Assembly: GCF_036370855.1 (NCBI RefSeq)
Contig: NW_026991466.1
Coordinates: 62,001-126,000 of the forward strand
DNA length: 64,000 nt
DNA from: Dromaius novaehollandiae
Lineage: Eukaryota; Chordata; Aves; Casuariiformes; Dromaiidae
Reading direction: 5' to 3'
Shown here: piece after piece, positions 1 through 10,200 of the stretch
How positions within the stretch are numbered: position 1 is the first letter of the stretch
Layout: each line of letters starts with the position of its first letter
Position numbers and translations under genes: made by a program
Notes under the pieces: model-generated
The model's database searches: none
What the model was told of the DNA's origin: nothing
What the model saw: only the letters and a program-made list of their open reading frames with translations

Positions 1-99
1 CGCGCGCGCCGCGCCCGGCGGCGGCCGTGAGGGGAGAGGCCACGCCCTGTGGGGGAGGGGCGCTGTCGCCATGGTAACGGGTGGGGCGGGGCGCTCCCA
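1..99. promoter_or_regulatory. CpG-rich segment with RFX X-box-like site
   Basis: An unusual CpG-dense, non-repeat piece at the window edge. Positions 65-78 read GTCGCCATGGTAAC, a near-palindromic RFX X-box. It would fall inside ETHE1 intron 4 if the remaining exons lie to the left. It could be an internal promoter, or the edge of an assembly join. Confidence 0.3.
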
Positions 100-833
100 G
101 TGCCCCCCTGGGTCCTCCCAGTGTCCCCAGTGCCTCCCAGTAACCCCTGGGTCCTCCCAGTGCCTCCCAGTGCCCCCCTGGGTCCTCCCAGTGCCCTGCT
201 GGATCCTCCCAGTAACGCCCCGGGTCCTCCCAGTGCCCTCATGGTTCCTCCCAGTGTCCCCAGTCCCTCCCAGTAACCTCCTGGGTCCTCCCAGTCCCCC
301 CAGTGCCCCCTCCCACAGCTCCCAGTGCCTCCCGGTGCCCCCAGTGCCTCCCAATTCCCCCCACTGCCTTCCAGTCCCTCCCAGTGCCCCCCCACGGCTC
401 CCAGTGCCCCCCAGTGCCCCCTCCCCACAGCTCCCACCCCCTCCCAGTGCCCCCCAGTGCCCCCTCCCCACAGATCCCACTCCCTCCCAGTGCCCCCCAG
501 TGCCTCCCAGTGCCCCCTCCCCACAGCTCCCAGTGCCTCCCAGTCCCCCCCAGTGCCTCCCAGTGCCCCCTCCCCACAGCTCCCACTCCCTCCCAGTGCC
601 CCCCAGTGTCTCCCACTCCCTCCCAGTGCCTCCCAGTGTCCCCAGTCTCCCCCAGTGCCCCCTCCCCACAGCTCCCACCCCCTCCCAGTGCTCCCCAGTG
701 CCTCCCAGTGCCCCCTCCCCACAGCTCCCAGTGCCCCCCACTCCCTCCCAGTGCCTCCCAGTGTCCCCAGTCTCCCCCAGTGCCCCCTCCCCACAGCTCC
801 CAGTGCCTCCCAGTGCCCCCCAGTGCCCCCGGC
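100..833. repeat. CCCAGTGCC minisatellite in ETHE1 intron 4
   Basis: A degenerate array of CCTCCCAGTGC / CCCCCAGTGC units (about 10-11 bp) with longer units carrying CTCCCCACAGCTCCC. It begins at the exon 4 splice donor and runs nearly to the window edge. The same family recurs in SMG9 intron 12, KCNN4 intron 3 and PPP2R1A introns 10-12. Confidence 0.9.
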
Positions 834-838
834 GCTGC

Positions 839-3474
839 CCTGCTGGAAGTCGGTGCGGCCGCAGCCGCGGATGAGCAGGGCGTCGCCCGTGAACGCCATC
901 GTCTCGTCGTCCAGCACCAGGGCGACGCAGCCCGGCGTGTGCCCGGGGCAGGCCCGCGCCTCCAGCTCCTGCCGGGGGGCCCAGGCGTCCGGGGGGGCCC
1001 AGGCGTCCGGGGAGGGGGTCGGCACCCCCCCGGCACCCCCACACCGCACCCGGGGCCCAGGCGTCCGGGTGGCCCTCTCTAAAGGGGCCCAGGCGTCCCC
1101 CATCCCCGAGGGGCCCAGGCGTCCCCCCCCCACCAAGGGGCCCAAGCATCCGGGTGCCCCCCCCAGGGGCCCAGGCGTCCTCCTGGAGGGGCCCAGGTGT
1201 CCCAGTGCCTCCCCCGAGGGGCCCAGGTGTCCGGGTGTCGCCCCTGAGGGGCCCAGGCATCCCCCTCCCCAGGGGCCCAGGCGTCCAGGTCCCCCCCCTC
1301 CAGGGGCCCAGGCGTCCCAGTTCCCCCCCCGGGAGCCCAGGTGTCCGGATGTCCCCCCCAGGGGCCCAGGAGTCCCAGTTCCCCCCCAGGGGCCCAGGCG
1401 TCCGGCTCACGAAGGCGCCGAAGCGCAGGCGTTCCCCCCCCCCCCCCAGGGGCCCAGGCGTCCGGGTGTCACCCCCGAGGGGCCCAGGCGTCCCCCCCCC
1501 CAGGGGCCCAGGCATCCGGGTGTCGCCCCTGAGGGGCCCAGGCGTCCGGGTGTCCCCCCCAGGGGCCCAGGCGTCCCCCCCCCAGGGGCCCAGGCATGCC
1601 CCCCCCCACCAAGGGCCCAGTCGTCCAGGTCCCCCCCCCCAGGGGCCCAGGCGTCCGGCTCACGAAGGCGCCGAAGCGCAGGCGGTCGCCGTCGTCCAGC
1701 AGCCGGTCGGCCCGGGCGCCGCTGGCCCGCGAGATGGCGGAGAGGCAGCCGGGCAGCGCCGCCCGCAGCGCCCCCGAGCCCGTCACGTGGTCCGCGTGGC
1801 AGTGCGTGTTCACTGCGGGCACACGCGTGTGAGCGCGTGTTCAGTGCATGACGTCACGCGGGGCAGTGCGTGTTCACTGCGGGCACACGCGTGTTCAGTG
1901 CATGAGGTCACGCGGGGCAGTGCGTGTTCACTGCGGGCACACGCGTGTTCAGGGCCCGGGGTCACGCGGGGCAGTGCGTGTTCACAGTGGGGGGACATGG
2001 GGGGGGTCACGTGCGGCAGTGCGGGGTCACTCTGGGGCACACGTGAGGTCACACGTGTTCACTGCGTGTTCATCGCGTGGCAGTGTGGGCCCAGGTGTCC
2101 GGGGGGGGACCCAGGCGTCCAGGAAGGACCCAGGCATCCGGGAGGGACCCAGGTGTCCCAGAGGGGCCCAGGCGTCCGGGAGGGACCCAGGCATCCGGGA
2201 GGGACCCAGGTGTCCCAGAGGGGCCCAGGCGTCCGGGAGGGACCCAGGCGTCCCGGGGGGGCCCAGGCGTCCGGGAGGGGGCCCAGGCGTCCGGGAGGGG
2301 CCCAGGCGTCCTGGGGGGACCCAGGCGTCCGGGAGGGGCCCAGGCGTCCGGGAGGGGGCCCAGGCGTCCGGGAGGGGCCCAGGCGTCCGGGGGGGACCCA
2401 GGCGTCCCGGGAGGGGCCCAGGCGTCCGGGAGGGGGCCCAGGCGTCCGGGAGGGGCCCAGGCGTCCGGGGAGGGACCCAGGCGTCCGGGGGGGCCCAGGC
2501 GTCCGGCTCACCGGCGTAGCGCAGGCACAGCCCCAGCTCACGCAGCAGCTGGGTGTCGCGGGCCGCCGTCTCCAGCACCGGGTCGATGACGACGGCGTCG
2601 CCCGAGTCCGCGTCCGCCAACAGGTAGGTGTAGGTGCAGGAGCGCACCTCGAACAGCTGCCCCCCGCCCCCGTCTCAGCTGGGCCCAGGCGTCCGGGGGG
2701 CCCAGGCGTCCGGGGGGGGCCCAGGTGTCCGGGGGGGGGGGGCCAGGCATCCAGGAGGGGCCCAGATGTCTGAAAGGGGCCCAGGAGTCTGGGAGACAGG
2801 GGGGACCCGGGAGGATGGAAGGGGCCCAGGCATCCGGGGGGCCCAGGAGTCCAGGCAAGGGGAGCCCAGGTGTCCGGGATGGACCCAGGAGGATGGGGAG
2901 GGGGCCCAGGCGTCCGGGAGGGGCCCAGGAGTCCGGGAGGGGACAGGGGTGTTCACAGAAGGGCCCAGGCGTCCAGAGAGGGGCCCAGGCGTCCGGCCAC
3001 CTCTATTCACTCAGGGACCCAGGCGTCCGGGAGGGGCCCAGGCGTCCGGGAGGGGCCCAGGCATCCGGCCATCGCTGTCCCCGAAGGGACCCAGGCGTCC
3101 GAGTGACGCTCCCCTCCCCCCCGCAACCCCCAGCAGGGGCCCAGGCGTCCGGGTGACCCCTGCTCCCGGGGGCCCAGGCGTCCAAGGGGCCCAGGCGTCC
3201 GGGACACCCCCCTCCCCCCGCACCCTGCTGCCCTCTAGCGGGCCCAGGCGTCCGAGGGGCCCAGGCGTCCGGCTACTTCCTCCTTCCGGGGGCCCAGGCG
3301 TCCGAGTGCCCCCCCTCCCCCCACGAGGGGCCCAGGCGTCCCGTCCCCCCCCGACCCCGGGGGGCCCAGGCGTCCGGCCGCCCCCACCTGCCGCAGCAGC
3401 AGGCGCCGCCCCGTCCCGTAGCCCCGCGCCGGCCCCAGCGCCCGCAGCGCCGCCGCGACGCGTCGCCCCCACAT
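839..3474 (-). CDS. ETHE1: ETHE1, persulfide dioxygenase, exons 1-4 (3' part outside window)
   Basis: Mitochondrial persulfide dioxygenase of sulfide detoxification: a mononuclear non-haem iron enzyme of the metallo-beta-lactamase fold that oxidises glutathione persulfide to sulfite. Coding exons on the minus strand are 3388-3474, 2512-2656, 1664-1812 and 839-968. Phases join cleanly, giving 167 residues up to DFQQ. Exon 1 starts [14 protein letters not shown], an Arg/Ala-rich segment without acidic residues, as expected of a mitochondrial presequence. The metal motif THCHADH (His81, His83, Asp85, His86), GHTPG (His137) and FTGDALL (Asp156) place the iron ligands as His81, His137 and Asp156, each two residues past the human positions. 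The last two or three exons must lie left of base 1. The exon 4 donor is odd: no GT follows CAGCAG, and AGG/GCAGCG suggests a GC-AG intron. Both edges of exon 3 are copied into the flanking introns. Confidence 0.96.
972..1655. repeat. GGGGCCCAGGCGTCC minisatellite in ETHE1 intron 3
   Basis: About 25 units of the window's dominant roughly 20-bp family with spacers of C runs. A piece at about 1396-1425 repeats the end of exon 3 with its donor (GGCTCACGAAGGCGCCGAAG on the plus strand), about 270 bp away from the real one at 1658-1687. Confidence 0.92.
1813..2090. repeat. Roughly 60-bp tandem repeat carrying the ETHE1 exon 3 acceptor
   Basis: Units of GGCAGTGCGTGTTCACTGCG plus GGCACACGCGTGTTCAGTGC, then TGACGTCACGCGG or a variant. 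On the sense strand each good copy holds CCCGCAG followed by TGAACACGCACTGCC, which is the intron-exon junction of exon 3. Two full copies and about two degraded copies lie upstream of the real exon. A TGACGTCA lies near 1850. Confidence 0.85.
2090..2508. repeat. GGGGCCCAGGCGTCC minisatellite in ETHE1 intron 2
   Basis: About 20 regular units of 19-22 bp (GGGAGGGGCCCAGGCGTCC), ending two bases from the exon 2 donor GTGAG. Confidence 0.93.
2690..3384. repeat. GGGGCCCAGGCGTCC minisatellite in ETHE1 intron 1
   Basis: About 25 units with varied spacers fill nearly the whole first intron, from a few bases past the exon 1 donor to near the exon 2 acceptor. Confidence 0.92.
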
Positions 3475-3850
3475 GGCGCCTCTGCCGCCGCCCGCCGCCG
3501 CCGCGGCCCCTTTAAGGACCCCCCGCGGAAGCGGCGCTTAAAGCGGCGACGCCGCCCGCCGTGGGCCCCACCGCGCCGCTCCCTCCGCGCGAGCCGGCGC
3601 CGCGCCGCGCGCCCGCTTTAAGGCCAGGAAGGAGGCGCCGCCGCTTAAAGGGGCGACGCCACAGGGCCGTGGGGCCCACTTCGCCGCTTCCATCGGCTGC
3701 CCCCGCGCGGCCCCTTTAAGGATTCAAACCGCCGCCGCGGCCGCGGGGGATCCCGGCTCCTGATTGGCTGCGTGCGGCAGGAAGCGCCGCTTCCGGGTTC
3801 CGTTAACCCTCGCGGTGCCAAAGGCCTTAAAGGGGCCTCATGGGGGGGGG
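3475..3850 (-). promoter_or_regulatory. ETHE1 CpG-island promoter with repeated CTTTAAGG elements
   Basis: A CpG-rich stretch directly upstream of the ETHE1 start. It holds six copies of CTTTAAG/CTTAAAG-type elements in both orientations (about 3509, 3538, 3619, 3643, 3713 and 3827), embedded in GGGGC or GCCCC. A CCAAT-type ATTGG lies near 3762. The position supports promoter function; the binding factor is unknown. Confidence 0.6.
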
Positions 3851-3852
3851 GA

Positions 3853-4112
3853 CTCGGACGCCTGGGCCCTTTTGGGGGGGAGGGGCCTCCCGTGGGGCGC
3901 TGCCCAGGCTCTGCCCCGGGTGTGGGCCCAGGCGTCCGGGCGGCCCCGCCCCGAGGGCAAAGTCCAGCTAGGAAGGGGGCGGGGCCACAGTTCACCCAGG
4001 GCCCAGGTGTCCGGGAGGGGCCCAGGCGTCCGGGAGGGGCCCAGGTGTCCGGGAAGGGCCCAGGCGTCCGGGAGGGGCCCAGGTGGAGGCAGCCCCGGAC
4101 GCCTGGGCCCCA
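3853..4112. repeat. Short GGGGCCCAGGCGTCC array between XRCC1 3' end and ETHE1 promoter
   Basis: A mixed-orientation cluster: GGACGCCTGGGCCC near 3855 and 4096, and GGGCCCAGGCGTCC between 3925 and 4080. It fills the short intergenic gap. Confidence 0.85.
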
Positions 4113-4152
4113 CTGCCCCCGCCCAAACACCACGCTGCTTTACCAAAACTGT

Positions 4153-4158
4153 TTTAAT
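4153..4158 (-). terminator. XRCC1 polyadenylation signal ATTAAA
   Basis: The plus strand reads TTTAAT, so ATTAAA on the sense strand, about 110 bases past the XRCC1 stop codon. A short CACGCGATGA repeat (4188-4262) occupies the 3' UTR between them. Confidence 0.7.
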
Positions 4159-4266
4159 TCCTGTGAAAACGCCCCAAAACGGGGTGAGACGCGATGACAC
4201 GTGACGACACGCGGCGACACGCGATGACACGCGGCGATGACACGCCTCGACACGCCTGGACACGCC

Positions 4267-7200
4267 TCAGGCGCGGGGGACGACGGCGAAGGGCTGCGGT
4301 GGCACCAGCCGGAGCCGCTCGCCGCAGGCCAGGACCCAGCGGGGCCGCACGAAGGAGAGCGACGGGTTCACGTCCAGCGCCTGCGAGGGGCCCAGGCGTC
4401 CGGGGGGGGCCCAGGCATCCGGGGGGGGCCCAGGAGACCGTGGAGGGGCCCAGGAGTCCAGGGAGGGGCCCAGGTGTCCGGGGGGGGACCCAGGTGTCTG
4501 GGAGGGGCCCAGGTGTCCGGGAAGGGCCCAGGCGTCCGGGGGGGGCCCAGGCGTCCGGGGGGGGGCCCAGGCGTCCGGGGGGGGGCCCAGGTGCCCGGGG
4601 GGGGCCCAGGAGACTGTGGAGGGGCCCAGGAGTCCAGGGAGGGGCCCAGGCGTCCGGGAGGGGCCCAGGTGTCCGGGCAGGGGCCCCGGCGTCCTCACCT
4701 CCTCGAAGGTCTCGTCCCAGTCCTGCGCCGTCACCACGTGCGTCACCTCCTCGCTCATGTAGGGAGCCAGCGCTCTGCGGGGGGGGGGGGGGGGGGACAC
4801 AAATGGGGGGGGCAGTGGGCGGAGCCCGCGCCCGCGCCCCGCCCCCCCGGACGCCGGGGCCCCCCGGACGCCGGGGCCCCTCCGTACCCGCCGAAGGCCG
4901 TGACGTAGCGCTGCAGCAGGCGCCGCTCGGGGGCCGCGAAGTCGCCGTAGAGGAAGAAGGTTTTGTCCTCGAAGAAATCTGGGGGGGGGAAGGACAGTTA
5001 GAAAGGGCCCAGGCGTCCGGGAGGGACCCAGATGCCCAGGGGTCCGGGGGAGGGGCCCAGGCGTCCGGGAGGGGCCCCGGTGTCCAGGGGGGGCCCAGGC
5101 GTCCGGGGAGGGACCCAGGTGTCTGGGGGGGGGCCCAGGCGTCCTGGGGATGGGCACAGGCATCCGGGAGGGGCCCAGGCGTCCCACAGGGGCCCAGGCG
5201 TCTGGGAGGGACCCAGGTGTCCAGGGAAGGACCCAGGCGTCCCAGAGGGGCCCCGGCGTCCGGGCGTACCCGGCAGGGGGGGGATGGGCTCGTCGCTGTC
5301 CGTGTTCTCGTCCGTGGAGCCGCCGTAGGGGTCGTCCTCGGGGGGGGGGGCCGGCGCCAGCCTGCGGGGGGGGGGAGGGGGGAGGGAACGGCGAGGCTGG
5401 GCCCAGGCGTCCGGGGCGGGGCCCAGGCGTCCGGGCGGCGCTCACCTCCGCAGCTCGTCCTCGGTGTCGCCCGACTCCTCGGCGTCCGCCTCTGCGGGGG
5501 AAGGGACGGGCCGTGGCTCCCGGACGCCTGGGCCCCTCGCTGAGGGGGGGGGACGGGCGGGGGCGGGGCCCGGACGCCGGGGCCCTCTCCTACCTGGGGG
5601 GTCGTCGGCGCGGGGGGGGGTCGCCGAGGGGCCGGGCTCCGCCGGGGGGGGGCTCTGCAAGAGGGAGGGGGGTGTCGGCAGGGGCCCAGGCGTCCGGGAG
5701 GGGCCCAGGCGTCCGGGACCCGCCCCATCCCCTCCCCCCCGGGGGCTCCGGGAGCCCCTCCCCCACCTTGCGGGGGCGGCGGGGGCGGGGCGGGGGCGGG
5801 GCCTCCGCAGGCTCCTCCCCTTCGCTGCCGGAGGAGGCGGAGCCGGATCCTTCCAGCAGGTACCTGGGGGGGGGGGGGGGGAGAGAAGCAGTTACCCACA
5901 ATGCATTGCAACCCCTGGGGGTGTGGCTTCCCCAAGCCCCTCCCACCAGGGGGTGTGGCCACCCCGTGAGCAAGTTCCCCTTAAGCCACGCCCCCCACGG
6001 ACACACACAAGCCCCTCCCATTGTGGGCGTTGCCTCCCCACAAGCCCCTCCCACTGGTGGGTGTGGCCTCCCAAGCTCCTCCCCATGTGAACCCCTCCAC
6101 TAGCCCCTCCCACATGGGGGTGTGGCCTCCCCAAGCCCCACCCCCTCAAGCAGGTTCCTCCAGGCTCCGCCCCCCAGGGTAGATCCCAGAAGCCCCACCC
6201 CCTGGGGGGGTGTCCAGCCCCCAGGCCCAACCCCCCAGGGGGCGTGTCCTCCCCAAGCCCCGCCCCAGGGGGCGTGTCCAGCCCCCAGCCCCCGCCCCCA
6301 GCCTCCCCCCACACCCCAGGGGTGTCTCCCCCCCCCGACCCCATCCCGGGGGGGGGCGTGTCCACCCCAAGCCCCGCCCCCAGGGGCATGTCCCCCTCCC
6401 AGGCCCAACCCCCCATGGGGGCGTGTCCCCCTCCCAGGCCCCGCCCCCGGCCCCGCCCACTCACGGGGCGCAGGGCAGGCGGCGCCGCTGGCGTTGGCAG
6501 TCCCAGATCCAGGCGGGGCCGACGACGCGGCCGCCCTGCACCCGGGCCCGGGCGGCCTTGGGGGTGCGGGGGAAGGCGCTCCTGCGGGCGGGCGGGGTCC
6601 ACCCAGGGCCGGGGACGCCTGGGCCCCTCCTGCACAGCTCAGACCCGCCCGGACGCCTGGGACCCACCTGGACGCCTGGGCCCCTCCCGGACGCCTGGGC
6701 CCCCCCCGGACACCTGGGACCTGCCTGGACGCCTGGGTCCCTCCCGGACGCCTGGGCCCCTCCCGGATGCCTGGGCCCCTCCTGGACACCTCAGACCCGC
6801 CCGGACGCCTGGGACCCGCCCCGGACTCCTGGGTCCCTTCCCGGACGCCTGGGTCCCTCCCGGACGCCTGGGCCCCTCCCGGACGCCTGGGTCCCTCCCC
6901 AGACGCCTGGGCCCCTCTGGGACACCTGGGCCCCTCCCGGACGCCTGGGACCTGCCTGGACGCCTGGGCCCCCCCCGGACGCCTGGGCCCCATCCCAGAC
7001 CCCAGGACCCTCCCCGGACGCTTGGGCCCCTCCCAGACGCCTGGGCCCCTCCCAGACCCCAGGACCCTCCCCAGACGCCTGGGCCCCTCCCACATGCCTG
7101 GGACCCTCCCCGGACGCCTGGGCCCCTCCCGGACACCTCGGAACCGCCCAGACGCCTGGGCCCCATCCCAGACCGCAGGACCCTCCCCGGATGCCTGGGC

Positions 7201-10200
7201 CCCTCCCGGACGCCCGGGCCCCTCCCAGACCCCAGGACCCTCCCCGGATGCCTGGGCCCCTCCCGGACGCCTGGGCCCCATCCCAGACCCCAGGGCCCCT
7301 CCCAGACTCCAGGACCCCTCCCCGGACTCCTGGGCCCCCCCGGACGCCTGGGCCCCATCCCAGACCCCAGGACCCCTCCCCGGATGCCTGGGTCCCTCCC
7401 GGACGCCTGGGCCCCTCCCAGACTCCAGGACCCCTCCCCGGACTCCTGGGCCCCCCCCGGATGCCTGGGCCCCTCCCGGACTCCTGGGTCCCTCCCGGAC
7501 GCCTGGGCCCCTCCCAGACCCCAGGACCCCTCCCCTGACTCCTGGGCCCCCCCCGGACGCCTGGGCCCCTCCCAGACCCCAGGACCCCTCCCCGGACGCC
7601 TGGGCCCCTCCCCGACCCCAGGACCCCTCCCCTGACTCCTGGGCCCCCCCCGGACGCCTGGGCCCCTCCCAGACCCCAGGACCCTCCCCAGACACCGGGG
7701 CCCCTCCCAGACCCCAGGACCCTCCCCGGACGCCTGGGCCCCTTCGCCTACACGAGGTGGGTGCTGTCGGGGGTCCAGTCGGGGCGGTAGCCGGCGCCCA
7801 GGGCCAGGGCGGCGTCGCGCAGGCGCCCGCGCAGCGGGTTCTCGAAGCCGCTCAGCACCACCACGACGCCCGCCAACGGCAGCCCCGGCGGGCCCAGGCG
7901 TCCGGCTTTGGGCCCCGCCCCCTTCTCGGCCCCGCCATTGGCCTCCGCCGCCTCCAGCTTCCTCTTGGCGGCCGCCGGGCTCTGCGGGAGGGCGGTGATG
8001 AGGCCGCCCGGACGCCTGGGCCCCTCCTGCCGCCGCCCGGACGCCCGGGCCCCCTCCCGCCGCCGCCGCCCGGACGCCTGGGCCCTACCTTGGGGGGCCG
8101 GGGGGGGCCCGGGGGGGCCTCGCTGGCGCTGGCCTGCAGCGTGGCCACGGCGTAGCTGGGGCCGGCGGCTTCCTGGGGGGCGGCTGTTGGGGGGGGGGGG
8201 GGGGAGAGAGGTGAGAGGGGCCCAGGCGTCCGGGCGGGGCCCAGGCGTCCCGGCCCCTGTGTGTTTTCCGCCCCCCCCCCCCCGCCCTGGGATCTTGGGT
8301 GACCCAGTTCCTCCCCCCCTCGAGGGGCCCAGGCGTCCGGGAAGCATCCGGATGGGCCCAGGCGTCCGGGCATCATTCCCCCCCCGCCCAGGGATCCGAG
8401 GGGCCCAGGCATCCCCCTCCCCGAGGGGCCCAGGTGTCCGAGGGGCCCCGGTGTCCGGGCGTCCCCTCCTCCCAGCGATGGGCCCAGGTGTCTGGGCGCC
8501 CCCCCCCAACCCACCAAAGGGCCCAAGTGTCCGAGGGGCCCAGGCGTCCGGGCATTCCCCCCCCCCCCACGAGGGGCCCAGGTGTCCGAGGGGCCCCGGC
8601 GTCTGGGAATTCCCCCCCCCCAGGAGGGGCCCCGGCATCCGGGCATTCCCCCCTCCCACCCCGAGGGGCCCCGGCATCCGGGCGTCCCCTGCCCCCCCCC
8701 CCCGTGTCCAAGGGGCCCCAGAGTCCCCCCCCACATCCGAGGGGCCCCGGCGTCCGGGCATCCCCTGGCCCCCCCCCACGAGGGGCCCCGGCGTCCGGCG
8801 CACCTGGGGGGGGGGCCGGCCCCCCCCGGCGGTAGAAGAGGGCCCCGGGGCGCCGCTCGCCGCCGTCCTCCTCCCGCACCGTGAAGGGGCCCAGGCGCCT
8901 CACCTGGGGGGGGGGGACGGTTATGGGGGGCGGTTATGGGGCTGGGGGTGTCACGGGGGCAGTTGTGGGGCTGGGGGTGGTTATGGGGGGGCAGTTATGG
9001 GGCTGGGGGTGTCACGGGAGCGTCACGGGAGCAGTTATGGGGCTGGGGGTGGTTATGGGGGGGCAGTTATGGGGCTGGGGGTGTCACGGGGGCAGTTGTG
9101 GGGCTGGGGGTGTCATGGGGGCAGTTATGGGGGGCTGGGGGGGCAGTTATGGGGCTGGGGGTGGTTATGGGGGGCAGTTATGGGGCTGGGGGTGTCATGG
9201 GCGGCTGTTATGGGGGGCTGGGGGGGCAGTTATGGGGCTGGGGGTGGTTATGGGGGGCAGTTATGGGGCCATGGGGCAGTTGGGGGTCTGCGCGAGCTAT
9301 GGGGCAGCTCACTGGGGCCGGGGGCAGTTGGGGGGCAGCTCACCAGGGCCGGGGGCAGCTATGGGGCGCGGGGGGGGCAGTTGGGGGGCACGGGGGGGCC
9401 GCTATGGGGCGGGGGGGCAGCTATGGGGCAGCTCACCAGGGCCGGGGGCAGCTATGGGGCGCGGGGGGGGCCGCTATGGGGCGGGGGGGCAGTTGGGGGG
9501 CAGCTATGGGGCAGCTCACTGGGGCCGGGGGCAGCTATGGGGTGGGGGGGGCAGTTGGGGGGCAGCTATGGGGCAGCTATGGGGCAGCTCACTGGGGCCG
9601 GGGGCAGCTATGGGGCGCGGGGGGCAGTTAGGGGGCAGCTATGGGGTGGGGGGGCAGTTGGGGGGCAGCTATGGGGTGGGGGGGGCAGCTATGGGGCAGC
9701 TATGGGGCAGCTCACCGGGGCCGGGGGCGGCTCCTCGCTCTCGGCGGGGGAGTGGAAGCGCAGGAAGGAGAGGCCGAATGGCCGGGTCTGCGGGGGGGCG
9801 GCAGGGGCCCAGGCGTCCGGGCGGGGCCCAGGCGTCCGGGATCCCCCCCCACCTCCCCCCGCCGCCCCATGAGGGGCCCAGGCGTCCGGGCAGCCCCCTC
9901 CCCCCACACCCCGGGCCCAGGCGTCCGGGGCCCCATCACCCTCCCGGGCACCCGGGTGTCTGTGGGGGGCCCAGGCGTCCGGGACGAGAGGGGCCCAGGT
10001 GTCCCGGAGCGGCCCAGGCGTCCGGGGAACGGGCCCAACCACCCAGAAGGGGCCCAGGCGTCTGGGAAGGGCCCAGGTGTCCCAGGAAGGGCCCAGGTGT
10101 CCGGGAGGGGCCCAGGCGTCCGGGGGGGTCCCAGGGGGTGTCCGGGAGGGGCCCAGGCGTCCGGGGAAGGGCCCAGGCGTCCGGGAAAGGGACCCAGGCA

